A DNA stretch of 64,000 nt from Herminiimonas sp. KBW02 (GCF_003852535.1 NZ_QAJP01000003.1:434001-498000); one strand, 5' to 3'. Counted from the first letter of the stretch, positions 27,294 through 35,850 are shown. A program made the numbers and translations. The notes: a model not told the origin generated them from the letters alone.

Positions 27294-28571
27294 ATGACGC
27301 GCTACGCCCTTTACTATACGCCTGCAAACGACTCGCCGTGGGCGCAGGCCGGTAGCAGCTGGCTGGGCAGGCGCCACGCCAGTGCCGAGCTTGTCGAGCA
27401 AGTCAATATTCCAGGCATACCCAGGCTTTTACTCGCCAGCCTGACGGCAGACGCACGTCGCTATGGCTTTCATGCGACGCTGAAAGCGCCCTTTCGTCTG
27501 TTCGAGGGTTTTACCGAAGACCATCTGCTGCACATGGCACGGGCATTTTGTTCTACCCAGAAAGCGATCGTGCTGGATGAGGTGCGGGTACGGCCGTTGA
27601 TGGATTTTCTGGCCTTGCAGGTGAATGGCCCGCTGGATGAAATCGGCGGACTTGCGATGCGCTGCGTCACTTACTTTGACCTTTTACGTGCGCCGCTGAC
27701 CGAGCCGGAATTGGCCAGGCGTCGCCAGGCGGGTCTGACGGCACGCCAGAGTACGCTCTTGCAGCGCTGGGGCTATCCATTTACGGAGGAATTCTTCCGT
27801 TTCCATATGACGCTGACGGATGCCATGATGCACGCCGATGCGGATGTGATTTATACGATACGCAAGACGGCGGAACAGCACTTTGCAGCCGCGGCTGCAA
27901 GCGCACCGCTGACGATAGATGCATTGACGATAGCGCGTGAAGAATACCCGGGCGCCCCTTTTGTCGAGTGGCAACGCATCCCCTTTTCTGGATTATCTGA
28001 ACGTGCAGGCTTGCCGGATAGCGGCTGTATATTTTTTTGTGTCGGTCCGTCCGGCGTTGGCAAGGATAGCTTGCTGAATTGGGTACGCGCACAGTGTGCC
28101 GGCGACGAGAAATTGGTGTTTGCGCAACGGACGATCACGCGCGCGACGCAAGGCAATGAAGTGCACGAGGTGGTGGATGCGCCCGGCTTCTGGCGGCTGG
28201 CTGCCAGTGGTCAGTTCGCGATGGTGTGGCAGGCGAATGACCTGTGTTACGGCGTACGGCGCGGCATAGAAGCAGACCTTAAAGCCGGGCGCGATGTGGT
28301 GATCAATGGTTCGCGGGCGTATGTGCCGCAATTGCTGCAGGCTTTTCCGGATGCGATTGTGATCTGGATAGACGCGAATGAAAACATAGTGCGTGAACGC
28401 CTGGAAGCGCGCCAGCGCGAGCAAGGCCCGGCTTTGCTGAAACGTTTGCAGCGTGCAAAGGAATTCGTGCCGACGGCACAGGGGCAGGTAATCCGGCTGG
28501 ATAATAGCGGGCCGCTGGATGTGGCGGGGAATAAATTGCTTGCCATATTGCGCGGGGCTAAGCAAGACTAA
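27294..28571 (+). CDS. phnN: fusion of DUF1045 2H phosphoesterase and ribose 1,5-bisphosphokinase PhnN
   Basis: 425 residues in two halves. Residues 1-235 match the DUF1045 phosphonate-metabolism family and carry the two HxT motifs of 2H phosphoesterases: GFHATLK (H60, T62) and FHMTLTD (H171, T173). Residues 245-425 are PhnN, with the P-loop GPSGVGKDS (251-259) and a guanylate-kinase-like core (RTITRATQGNEVHEVV, GRDVVINGSR). PhnN makes PRPP from ribose 1,5-bisphosphate. The 2H half may hydrolyse the preceding cyclic phosphate, which is inference. No C-P lyase genes are present nearby. ATG 27294 is chosen because the DUF1045 fold starts there. Confidence 0.85.
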   Translation: MTRYALYYTPANDSPWAQAGSSWLGRRHASAELVEQVNIPGIPRLLLASLTADARRYGFHATLKAPFRLFEGFTEDHLLHMARAFCSTQKAIVLDEVRVRPLMDFLALQVNGPLDEIGGLAMRCVTYFDLLRAPLTEPELARRRQAGLTARQSTLLQRWGYPFTEEFFRFHMTLTDAMMHADADVIYTIRKTAEQHFAAAAASAPLTIDALTIAREEYPGAPFVEWQRIPFSGLSERAGLPDSGCIFFCVGPSGVGKDSLLNWVRAQCAGDEKLVFAQRTITRATQGNEVHEVVDAPGFWRLAASGQFAMVWQANDLCYGVRRGIEADLKAGRDVVINGSRAYVPQLLQAFPDAIVIWIDANENIVRERLEARQREQGPALLKRLQRAKEFVPTAQGQVIRLDNSGPLDVAGNKLLAILRGAKQD

Positions 28572-28584
28572 GTGAGCGCGGTGT

Positions 28585-29259
28585 TTAGCTTGCTGCCAGT
28601 TGTAGCCGGCAACGCCATAAGCCATGCCCGGATGCCAGGTATTTTTGTTCGAAAGGCGTGATGCAGTGATCTGGTGCATAGCGCTCGCAAGCGACTTCCT
28701 GCTGTCCCAAAAGTTGTAGGGCAGCAGCAAATTCTTCTATATAAATCTGCCAGTTACTGCGGCACTCCAGCGCACCTCCCAATGCGACGATGGTCGGGAA
28801 GATGGCATGGCCATGCCAGCGTCGCGTCAGGTGCCCTATCTTTGGCCACGGATTCGGATACAGGATGTAATGACGTGCCGGACGGATGCGGCTGTCCAGC
28901 AGCAGCCGCCAGTAATCGACCAGATCCGCACGTACGCGCAGGCAGTTATCCGGTATCGCATCCGGCCATTGCGTGTTGCGGCTAGTACGATCTTCTGACT
29001 GATCGACGCCGATGACAAAGTGATCCGGGTATTGCTGTGCCAGGTTGAAGGTGGATAAACCGACGCCGCAGCCGGCGTCCAGTATCAGTGGTTTAGCGCC
29101 TGCGGCTTGCCAGCGCGCGATGCTGTCGTCAAACGCGCTGCGGTTGTAGCTCGTGATTGGTTTGCGGAACGGGTGTTGCGCGTGACGCACTACCTGCGTT
29201 TGCAATTGCGCATGCGCTTCGGTCTGACTGCTGGTGATGAAATGGGAATTCGCGTACAT
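28585..29259 (-). CDS. TrmB-like tRNA (guanine-N7)-methyltransferase family protein
   Basis: 224 residues with a Rossmann methyltransferase core: SAM motif I is LILDAGCGVGLSTFNLA, the acidic loop is GVDQS, and the motif IV region is YPNPWPKIGHLTRRWHGHAIF. In TrmB the equivalent reads FPDPWPK. The Asp-to-Asn change and Tyr for Phe suggest a divergent paralogue, so tRNA m7G46 formation is plausible but not certain. It is convergent with the PhnN fusion, 13 bases from its stop. No ribosome-binding site is obvious before ATG 29259. Confidence 0.72.
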   Translation of the reverse strand: MYANSHFITSSQTEAHAQLQTQVVRHAQHPFRKPITSYNRSAFDDSIARWQAAGAKPLILDAGCGVGLSTFNLAQQYPDHFVIGVDQSEDRTSRNTQWPDAIPDNCLRVRADLVDYWRLLLDSRIRPARHYILYPNPWPKIGHLTRRWHGHAIFPTIVALGGALECRSNWQIYIEEFAAALQLLGQQEVACERYAPDHCITPFEQKYLASGHGLWRCRLQLAAS

Positions 29260-29291
29260 CGCGATGAAGCGTTAACAGAGAAGGCTAAATT

Positions 29292-29326
29292 ATGCCTGCA
29301 TAGTCCGCAAAGGGCTATGCAGGCAT
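29292..29326 (-). terminator. long hairpin after the DUF3567 gene
   Basis: ATGCCTGCATAG (29292-29303) pairs perfectly with CTATGCAGGCAT (29315-29326), 12 base pairs with an 11-base loop, 13 bases past the DUF3567 stop. On the minus strand it is followed by AATTTAG. Probable terminator. Confidence 0.55.
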
Positions 29327-29338
29327 GGTAAAAGCGGC

Positions 29339-29596
29339 TTAGTGTATGGTCAGTGCCTGGCTCATGTAGACATCGTAATTAGCCAGAAACTCATCGATTT
29401 CTTCGACGCTCGGTTCGGTTGCGATCAAATCGCGGACATTTTTGCGGAAGGATTCGGCGGAAGCACCGGCGATGAATATTTCACGTTTGGCTGGCTTATC
29501 CATGATTTCATAGCCGCCAAAGCGCAGGGCGTCCTGCCCGTCATCAGCACCGAATTCTACGACGCTGTATTGCTCGCTGTTGTAGATCACGTTCAT
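29339..29596 (-). CDS. DUF3567 small protein
   Basis: 85 residues, MNVIYNSEQYSVVEFG followed by a stretch ending in FGGYEIMDKPAKREIF. This is the DUF3567 family, almost confined to Burkholderiales and without a known function. AGGAG lies 6 bases before ATG 29596, so the 33 upstream in-frame codons are left out. Predicted small soluble alpha/beta protein. Alone in its transcription unit, with its own hairpin terminator. Confidence 0.85.
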   Translation of the reverse strand: MNVIYNSEQYSVVEFGADDGQDALRFGGYEIMDKPAKREIFIAGASAESFRKNVRDLIATEPSVEEIDEFLANYDVYMSQALTIH

Positions 29597-29781
29597 ATAA
29601 TCTCCTGTCGCTATTGCAATGAAGAAATCATCGCGTTGATAGGGAAATGGCGTTGTTCGGAGCAATTTCAAGTGTTGGACAGGGATTCCGCCCATAAGTT
29701 GGTAACGGACTGTAAGAAAAGAAATTAAGTGCCCGACAGAAAGATTAACAATTCAGGCCACAATTCTGGCAAAACCGGGCC

Positions 29782-30159
29782 TCAGTTTGCCTGCGCGGTG
29801 CAGTCTAGGTCGTCCGTCAGCTTGAGCCAGGCGTCGTACGGGGCTTGCGTCAGGGACAGGCGCAGTTGTTCCAGGTGCTCGGTGTTGGCGACGCTGATAT
29901 AGAGGCGGGCGGGTTTGTCGCGCAGTATGCGGTTGAGTGTGACGCGCATGATCAGGCTGCCGGTGCAATGCATGCAGCCGGGGGCGATACGGGCGATTTT
30001 CAGGAGTGGAGCTGTTGCAGGCAAGTCATCGAGGGCGCTGTGCCCGTCGGGCAGCCCTTCGAGAATGATGGCGGTATCTTGTGTGGCGTCAATACGGCTG
30101 TGTATCGTGCTTTCACGGTTGGCGGCGCGTCCGCCCAGAACCAGCGAGGTGAGTGTCAT
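29782..30159 (-). CDS. CobW/G3E-like protein lacking the P-loop
   Basis: 125 residues that resemble the middle of CobW-type metal GTPases. LLKIARIAPGCMHCTGSLIMRVTLNRIL corresponds to the CxCC metal-site helix, and ARLYISVANTEHLEQLRLSL to the next strand and helix. The N-terminus LVLGGRAANRES stands where GxxGxGKT should be, but the Walker A lysine is missing and the protein is far shorter than CobW. It may bind metal through C62 and C65. Its ATG overlaps the ntrX stop (ATGA), so it is translationally coupled to ntrX. Family placement is by eye and tentative. Confidence 0.5.
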   Translation of the reverse strand: MTLTSLVLGGRAANRESTIHSRIDATQDTAIILEGLPDGHSALDDLPATAPLLKIARIAPGCMHCTGSLIMRVTLNRILRDKPARLYISVANTEHLEQLRLSLTQAPYDAWLKLTDDLDCTAQAN

Positions 30160-30872
30160 ACCCCTTTTTTAGCGATTTTGCCGGGTTCAACGCCGAGTTG
30201 CTTGAGCTTGCGGTACAAGTGTGTGCGTTCGAGGCCGGTCTTTTCCGCGACGCGGGTCATGCTGCCGCCTTCCTGGCCGAGATGGTGCTCGAAGTAGGCG
30301 CGTTCAAATGCATCGCGTGCTTCACGCAAAGGCAGTTCAAATGACGCGGTGAAAAATTGCGTATCAGCCGACATCAACGGTGCGCTGGCGATAGGCGGAT
30401 ACATCTGGCTGGAGGTGGCAGGGAGCGCCTTGTCCAGCGGTGCGTGATGATGGTCGGTAGCGGCGATAGGCGCGCGCACTGGCATGCTGGCGATACGCGT
30501 GACTTCCTGGCCGCGGGTCAGACCCTGCTGTACTGCTTTTAATAATTTCTGCAGCGAAATCGGTTTTTCGAGGAAATTAAGTGCACCGATACGGGTCGCT
30601 TCGACGGCGGTATCTATCGTCGCATGGCCGGACATCATGATGACGGGCATCGTCAGCATGCCATCGCGTTGCCATTCCTTGAGCAGGGTGACGCCGTCGG
30701 TGTCAGGCATCCAGATATCCAGCAAGACCAGGTCAGGTTTGGCAGCGGCTCGCAGTTCGCGCGCCTGTTGAGCATTCTCCGCGGTTGCCACGACATGCCC
30801 TTCATCCCCAAGGATTTCCGAGAGCAATTCGCGTATGCCCATCTCGTCGTCAACAACTAGAATATTTGCCAT
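30156..30872 (-). CDS. ntrX: NtrX-like response regulator without AAA+ domain
   Basis: 238 residues. A receiver domain (1-120) has phospho-acceptor D52 in LVLLDIWMPD and conserved MSGHATIDTAVEATRIGALNFLEKPI. An approximately 60-residue linker leads to a Fis-type HTH (about 190-230; GGSMTRVAEKTGLERTHLYRKLKQLG). Canonical NtrX is about twice as long, with a central sigma-54 AAA+ ATPase; here it is absent, so it cannot drive open-complex formation at sigma-54 promoters and must act by binding alone. GGAGGG lies 8 bases before ATG. It sits 57 bases after ntrY. Confidence 0.88.
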   Translation of the reverse strand: MANILVVDDEMGIRELLSEILGDEGHVVATAENAQQARELRAAAKPDLVLLDIWMPDTDGVTLLKEWQRDGMLTMPVIMMSGHATIDTAVEATRIGALNFLEKPISLQKLLKAVQQGLTRGQEVTRIASMPVRAPIAATDHHHAPLDKALPATSSQMYPPIASAPLMSADTQFFTASFELPLREARDAFERAYFEHHLGQEGGSMTRVAEKTGLERTHLYRKLKQLGVEPGKIAKKGV

Positions 30873-30929
30873 CTGTTTCCCTCCCTCATCTTGATTGCCC
30901 CCCTAATGCGCCGTGTTTTATTTCAGCTT

Positions 30930-33227
30930 TCATTCGGAGGATAACTTTAACAGCAAAATAGCTACTTTCGCACCGTTCGTATCGCTACGGTTCTGAATAT
31001 CTATGCGGCCGCCGTGCTCTTCGATAATTTTTTTGACCATGGCCAGACCGAGGCCGGTGCCGCGCGGCTTCGACGTAATGTAGGGCTCGAATGCATGCGC
31101 CAGGATTTTTGGCGTGAAGCCCGGGCCATTATCGGTGATGGTCAGCTGCACTGCGTTGCTCACCGCGCCGTCGGAACTGCGGTAGTGGATTTCCTCGGTA
31201 ATGATATCGATGCGGGCTGCGGCGGCCTCTTCACCGCGATCGGCCACCGCATCCTGCGCATTTTGCAGCAGGTTATGGATGACCTGGCGCAGTTGTGTCG
31301 GATCGCCCATGATGAGTGGCAAGTCCTGTGCCAGTGACGCATGGATGATGTCGCCACCGTCGCCGTTGAGATAGAGATGCAAAATTTCTTCTATCAACGC
31401 ATTCAGATCGAGCGAAGACAATACTGCCGGTGGGGTTTTCGCGTAGTCGCGGAAATCGTCCACCATGCGCTTCATGGCAGAGACCTGGTTCACGATGGTT
31501 TCGGTACTGCGTTCCAGCACTTTGGCATCGGCCTCGTTCAGCTTGCCTTCCAGCTTCATGTGCAGGCGTTCGGCGGAGAGCTGGATAGGTGTCAGCGGAT
31601 TTTTGATTTCATGCGCCAGGCGCCGTGCGACTTCGCCCCAGGCGATCGAGCGCTGTGCCGAAATCACGTCGGAAATATCATCGAACACGACCACATAACT
31701 ACCTTCGCGTCCACCCGGCAGGCGTGAGCCGCGTGCCAGCAGCGAGATGTCGTTCTCGGTTTCCGGTCCGCCCATGCGGCGCGGCACATCGATCTGATGC
31801 TGCCAATGCAGGCTGTCACCACCAGCGCGGCCAGCGGCTGATTGTGCGCTCTGTTCGGAGAAGGATTGCGTGATCACCTGGGCGAAGGTGCTGAGACCAT
31901 CTATGTCCTTCAACGGTTTGCCTATGTGCTGGGCAAAGTCGTGCTGCAGTATGCGCTCAACGGATTCATTGCAGGTGACTAATTTGAAGTTGCGGTCGAG
32001 GACCATCACACCCGCCGACATATTGGCCAGCACCGATTCCAGATAGCCTTTGGCGTTTTCCAGTTCGAAGCGATTTTTCTCGACCGACGCGCGTGCATCG
32101 GCCAACTGGCGCGTCATCGTATTAAAGGATTGGGTCAGTGTTCCGAGCTCATCCCTGGAGGCCACAATCGGACGCGGCGACAGGTTGCCCTCGGCCACCG
32201 CCTTGGTACCTTCCGCCAGCAACAGCAGTGGTTTGGCCAGGTCACTGGCAATCAGGAAGGCGGCGGCAATTGCGCCAAAGATCGCCAGCAGCAGCGTCAG
32301 TGTAAGTGTGACGATGTAGATCTTGCGCAAGCCGGTACGGGCCAGGTAACGCTCCTGGTATTCGCTGTAGGCAAGGCGCAAGGCTTCCGCATTGCTGGCA
32401 AGTTGTTCCGGTACCGGCTGGCGTAATTGCAGGTAGCGCGTATCGGTCTGCAGCAGCAAGGCCTTGCTGGAAGTAGGGATTTCAACGACTACGCGCAGAT
32501 ACATGCTGTTGGCATTGTTGGCGACCGGATTGGTGTTAGTCGCCGGTTTGCTGGTGCTGGTCTCGTCCTGGAATTCGTTATTGCCTTCGATGACCGCGTA
32601 ATAACGGGTCTGACGCGCCTGCCGCAACATGGCGGCGGTCGGCAGATCCGGCAGCAGCGAGCTGAGTTGCGAACCGGAGCTGGCGATCATTTGGCCGTTG
32701 CTGGTCACGATCACCGCTTCCTGCTGCAGGTTCTGGTCGCGCATGCGTGACAGCTGGGTGATCTGCATCGCATCCGACAAGTCGGATAGTTCCAGCGCCA
32801 TATTGCGCGCCTTGGTTTGCAAGTCACTCAGCGAGGAGTCGAGTGCGGCGCGGCCAAGGTTGAGGCCGGATTCCAATGCTGACTCAACCCGTACGTCGAA
32901 CCAGGATTCGATGGAGCGCGAGACGAATTGCACCGATACCGTATAAATAACGGCGCCCGGCAAGATGCCGATGACGGCGAACAGCAGCACCAGCCGCGCC
33001 ATCAGCTTGGAACCGAACTTGCCGCGTTTATAGCGTTTGTAGAGGCGTACCAGCAGCAGGATGACCAGCAGCAGCAAGGCTCCGGCGACGACTGCATTGA
33101 GGATCAGCAGCCACGGATAGTTTTGTTCAAACAGGTTGGAATTTTCAGATGCAGACGCGAGCAGGAACAACAATATACTGACTACCGCCCCGCCGACGAC
33201 CAGCAGATACCGAAGGAGTCGGGTCAC
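30930..33227 (-). CDS. ntrY: NtrY sensor histidine kinase
   Basis: 765 residues. Several N-terminal transmembrane helices (about 5-25, 40-62, 80-105) and one near 305-325 enclose a periplasmic sensor region. Then come HAMP (about 330-380), a PAS domain (about 390-500), the HisKA phospho-site H539 in LAHEIKNPLTPIQLSAERL, and the HATPase with NLLQNAQDA, DNGPGFTP and GTGLGLAMVKKIIEEHGG. It phosphorylates NtrX in response to a nitrogen or redox signal (family knowledge). The GTG start overlaps the DUF4390 stop (GTGA). Confidence 0.94.
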   Translation of the reverse strand: MTRLLRYLLVVGGAVVSILLFLLASASENSNLFEQNYPWLLILNAVVAGALLLLVILLLVRLYKRYKRGKFGSKLMARLVLLFAVIGILPGAVIYTVSVQFVSRSIESWFDVRVESALESGLNLGRAALDSSLSDLQTKARNMALELSDLSDAMQITQLSRMRDQNLQQEAVIVTSNGQMIASSGSQLSSLLPDLPTAAMLRQARQTRYYAVIEGNNEFQDETSTSKPATNTNPVANNANSMYLRVVVEIPTSSKALLLQTDTRYLQLRQPVPEQLASNAEALRLAYSEYQERYLARTGLRKIYIVTLTLTLLLAIFGAIAAAFLIASDLAKPLLLLAEGTKAVAEGNLSPRPIVASRDELGTLTQSFNTMTRQLADARASVEKNRFELENAKGYLESVLANMSAGVMVLDRNFKLVTCNESVERILQHDFAQHIGKPLKDIDGLSTFAQVITQSFSEQSAQSAAGRAGGDSLHWQHQIDVPRRMGGPETENDISLLARGSRLPGGREGSYVVVFDDISDVISAQRSIAWGEVARRLAHEIKNPLTPIQLSAERLHMKLEGKLNEADAKVLERSTETIVNQVSAMKRMVDDFRDYAKTPPAVLSSLDLNALIEEILHLYLNGDGGDIIHASLAQDLPLIMGDPTQLRQVIHNLLQNAQDAVADRGEEAAAARIDIITEEIHYRSSDGAVSNAVQLTITDNGPGFTPKILAHAFEPYITSKPRGTGLGLAMVKKIIEEHGGRIDIQNRSDTNGAKVAILLLKLSSE

Positions 33228-33808
33228 TGACGTTCCGCCGTATAAGTGAAGCGTTTCCAGCTCGACGACAGTCGCCAGTCACTACTGTTCATCGCATGGA
33301 CCTGGAACGGTTTGGGTAATTGCGCCACATCCAGCTGCATGCGCACCGCGACTTCGTAGGTCTGGCCGACTTTCAGCGTGTTGCGGTCGGCGATGATCCA
33401 GCGATTCGGACGGCGCACCATGGACAAGGCATCGTCCAGTGAGGCAAAGCTTTGTTGCAAGCGGCCGGTGATGGCGGCGTGATATTGGCGGGTCAGGACG
33501 TTGTAGGAGATGCGTATGGTCTGGCTTTCACTCACTTCCTTGGCATCAAACCAGTACCAGCGCGGTTTGTTGATTTCAATTTCGGTGGTGAAGTACAGCG
33601 GGATGCCGCGCGTTAATGCATCTTCGAGGCCGCGGCTCAAATCAAAGGAGTAGGTAGCTGCCAGGCGGTAACCTTCGGTGCTGTCTTCCAGATGGGCTTC
33701 GACGATTTCTATGCTTTCCGCTGCTTGTGCATTGCTATGTTGCAGCGAGAACGCCAGCAACATAATGGCGCACAGCCAGTAAAGGGGAAAGAAAAGTTTT
33801 CGTTTCAC
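33224..33808 (-). CDS. DUF4390 exported protein
   Basis: 194 residues. A signal peptide (KLFFPLYWLCAIMLLAFSLQ, cut near NAQA) precedes a DUF4390 domain with VEAHLEDSTEGYRLAATYSFDLSRGLEDALTRGIPLYF and RRPNRWII broken across the chain. It is periplasmic and unknown in function. It always travels between rsmB and ntrY in Burkholderiales, as here, and its stop overlaps the ntrY start by 4 bases, so it may feed a signal to NtrY, which has a periplasmic sensor. That role is inferred. GTG start with a poor ribosome-binding site. Confidence 0.85.
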   Translation of the reverse strand: MKRKLFFPLYWLCAIMLLAFSLQHSNAQAAESIEIVEAHLEDSTEGYRLAATYSFDLSRGLEDALTRGIPLYFTTEIEINKPRWYWFDAKEVSESQTIRISYNVLTRQYHAAITGRLQQSFASLDDALSMVRRPNRWIIADRNTLKVGQTYEVAVRMQLDVAQLPKPFQVHAMNSSDWRLSSSWKRFTYTAERQ

Positions 33809-33863
33809 GCGTCTTGGGAAGGCAGAACAAACTGCCTGGTAAGTTAAGTGGTTACGCTAAAAA

Positions 33864-35174
33864 TCAGGAGACGGTTTTTTGAAACAATGCATAAAACAAA
33901 CCGTCATGGTCATGATCCGCACTTGCCGTTGGCAACAATTGGCCGGGCGCAGGTAAGCGGGTTGCATTATTACGTACGGCAAATGCCGCTGCCTGCGCTT
34001 CCGATTCCTGCGGCCACAGCGAACAGGTGACAAACAGCAATTTACCATCCGCTTGTAGCATCTGCCAAAGGTTGTCGAGAATTTTGGCAGAAATTGCCGC
34101 CAACTGTGTTGTATCTCCCTTGCGACGCAGCCAGCGTATGTCCGGATGACGACGCACGATGCCGGATGCGGTGCACGGTACATCAGCCAGGATGCGGTCA
34201 AACGGTTTGCCGTCCCACCAGTCAGTGCTGCTGGCGTCGCCGGTCAACAGCTGGGCTTGCAATTGCAGGCGTTCGAGGTTCTCTGCAATGCGCGGCACAC
34301 GGCGGGCTTCATTGTCGAGCGCGATCAGTTCGACATCAGCACTTTCCAGAATATGCCCGCTTTTACCCCCTGGTGCAGCACAAGCGTCGAGTACCCGCAT
34401 GCCGTCGCGCAAGTCCAGCAACGGAGCAGCCAACTGGGCGGCGGCATCCTGTACCGAGACCAAACCTTCATTGAAGCCCGGGATGAGGTTGACTGGCGTC
34501 GGTTGCGCCAGCTTGACGGCATCTGCGCCGACCCGGGTAGCGAGCACGGATTGTGCCGCCAACATCGCGAGGTAGTCATCCACAGTCGTCTTGCGGCGAT
34601 TCACGCGCAAGGTGAGTGGTGGCGCAGCATTGCCTGCTTCGAGTATGGCTTGCCAGGTTTCCGGATAAGCTGAACGCATGCGGTCTATCCACCAGTCCGG
34701 GTAGTTCCAGCGCGCAAACTGTTTGCCCGCCGCACTCTTCATTAATGCATCGCGTTCACGCAGGAAACGGCGCAATACCGCATTGACCATACCTTTGGCA
34801 TGCGCCATGTCCGGATCTGCAGCGGCGGCAGTTACCGCCTGATCGACCACGGTGAAATCGCTGTAACGCGGTTCGCCTTCTTGCGCGTCAGAAACCAGCG
34901 CCAGCGCGCAGCACAGCAGGCCGTGCAAAACGGCAGGCTCGGTTGGTTTGGTCGTCATCGCATTGAGCAATGACTCGGCCCGGCCGATATGGCGCATGCT
35001 GTAGTAAGAGAGGTCCTGGATGGCACCGCGTGCTTGCGGTAGGGCATGGGTTTGCGCAAAGATTTGCGCGAGTGCTTGTGGCAGGGCAACGCCGCGTCCT
35101 ACGGCCGCAACGGCTTGGGCGGCGCCATGCAAGCTGAAGGCGAGGGAGTCGGGCTTTAAATTGATGGTGGTCAC
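33864..35174 (-). CDS. rsmB: 16S rRNA (cytosine967-C5)-methyltransferase
   Basis: 436 residues. An N-terminal NusB-like helical domain (about 15-150) is followed by a Rossmann SAM methyltransferase. Motifs: DACAAPGGKSGHILE (motif I), the Cys motif DVPCTASGIVRRHPDIRW (C334), and VTCSLWPQESE (the second catalytic Cys). It methylates C967 in the small ribosomal subunit. GTG start. First gene of the rsmB-DUF4390-ntrY-ntrX block on the minus strand. Confidence 0.96.
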   Translation of the reverse strand: MTTINLKPDSLAFSLHGAAQAVAAVGRGVALPQALAQIFAQTHALPQARGAIQDLSYYSMRHIGRAESLLNAMTTKPTEPAVLHGLLCCALALVSDAQEGEPRYSDFTVVDQAVTAAAADPDMAHAKGMVNAVLRRFLRERDALMKSAAGKQFARWNYPDWWIDRMRSAYPETWQAILEAGNAAPPLTLRVNRRKTTVDDYLAMLAAQSVLATRVGADAVKLAQPTPVNLIPGFNEGLVSVQDAAAQLAAPLLDLRDGMRVLDACAAPGGKSGHILESADVELIALDNEARRVPRIAENLERLQLQAQLLTGDASSTDWWDGKPFDRILADVPCTASGIVRRHPDIRWLRRKGDTTQLAAISAKILDNLWQMLQADGKLLFVTCSLWPQESEAQAAAFAVRNNATRLPAPGQLLPTASADHDHDGLFYALFQKTVS

Positions 35175-35392
35175 GTTATCTTTTCGTTAAAGCTGTAGCG
35201 CACGCGTCTCGTGTGCCGCGTCGCATGCTCCAGCCAGAACCGATGGTCGCCGGTTCCTGAATTTCTCAATGACGTGATTGTAGCGGTGCGCGCGCGCTAA
35301 ACGCGCTCACGGGCCAGATAAATCGAAAAAAACCGGGGATATTTGGAACAGATCAGGTGAACAGCTAGCGGCAAGCGCCGGCTGGAAGACAA

Positions 35393-35429
35393 ACGCGGAG
35401 ACAGTTGCCTGGGGCAAACTGCTCCGCGT
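35393..35429 (-). terminator. long bulged hairpin in the rsmB upstream gap
   Basis: ACGCGGAG (35393-35400) pairs with CTCCGCGT (35422-35429), CAGTT (35402-35406) with AACTG (35417-35421), and GCC with GGC inside, giving 16 base pairs with single-A bulges on each side. On the minus strand it runs into TTTGTCTT, so it could end the DUF1840 transcript. It could also be part of a small RNA. It sits in a 331-base gap (35175-35505) where no coding frame is convincing. Confidence 0.5.
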
Positions 35430-35461
35430 CTGCTGTGGGAGACTATGTTGCGCTGGGGTGG

Positions 35462-35482
35462 AAGGCCGTATTCCGGCCTTTT
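35462..35482. terminator. short hairpin with T run (plus strand)
   Basis: AAGGCCG (35462-35468), loop TATTC, CGGCCTT (35474-35480), then TT. It is 24 bases from the DUF1840 stop. It is more terminator-like on the plus strand than on the minus strand, where no T run follows. Together with the longer hairpin beside it, it would frame a short structured transcript. Confidence 0.4.
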
Positions 35483-35505
35483 ACGCTATGGGTATGAGCT
35501 GGCTG

Positions 35506-35850
35506 CTAAACGCCCCAGACGATATCCTGGTTTTCTGCGCGGGCTGCACGCAGCATTTCCAGTAAAGGATAGGCGCGCGAGGAGAAGCGTACTGGTTCTG
35601 GTTGCTCGTGTTCATTGTCGTCGCCGTTCTCGCCATGATGTGCGACGACATCGCGTTGTACTGCTTCCGAGGCGAAATGGGCTTTGCTTTCGGTGATTTC
35701 ATGTTCCAGCAATTTGATGGCATTTGCTGTTTCTGCAGCGGTAATGACACCGCGCTTATGATCTTTGTGCAGAAGGTCGAGTATGCGTTTTGCATGCTCT
35801 TCATACATCAGTACCTCGGCTGCGGCTTTGGATTTGAACGTGATTAACAT
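35506..35850 (-). CDS. DUF1840 small protein
   Basis: 114 residues. It starts MLITFKSKAAAEVLMYEEHA, the DUF1840 signature, with a helical middle, an acidic linker and a C-terminal helix (YPLLEMLRAARAEN). AAGGAGG lies 8 bases before ATG 35850. The family is small, soluble and confined largely to Betaproteobacteria, with no known function. Monocistronic by its surroundings. Confidence 0.85.
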   Translation of the reverse strand: MLITFKSKAAAEVLMYEEHAKRILDLLHKDHKRGVITAAETANAIKLLEHEITESKAHFASEAVQRDVVAHHGENGDDNEHEQPEPVRFSSRAYPLLEMLRAARAENQDIVWGV

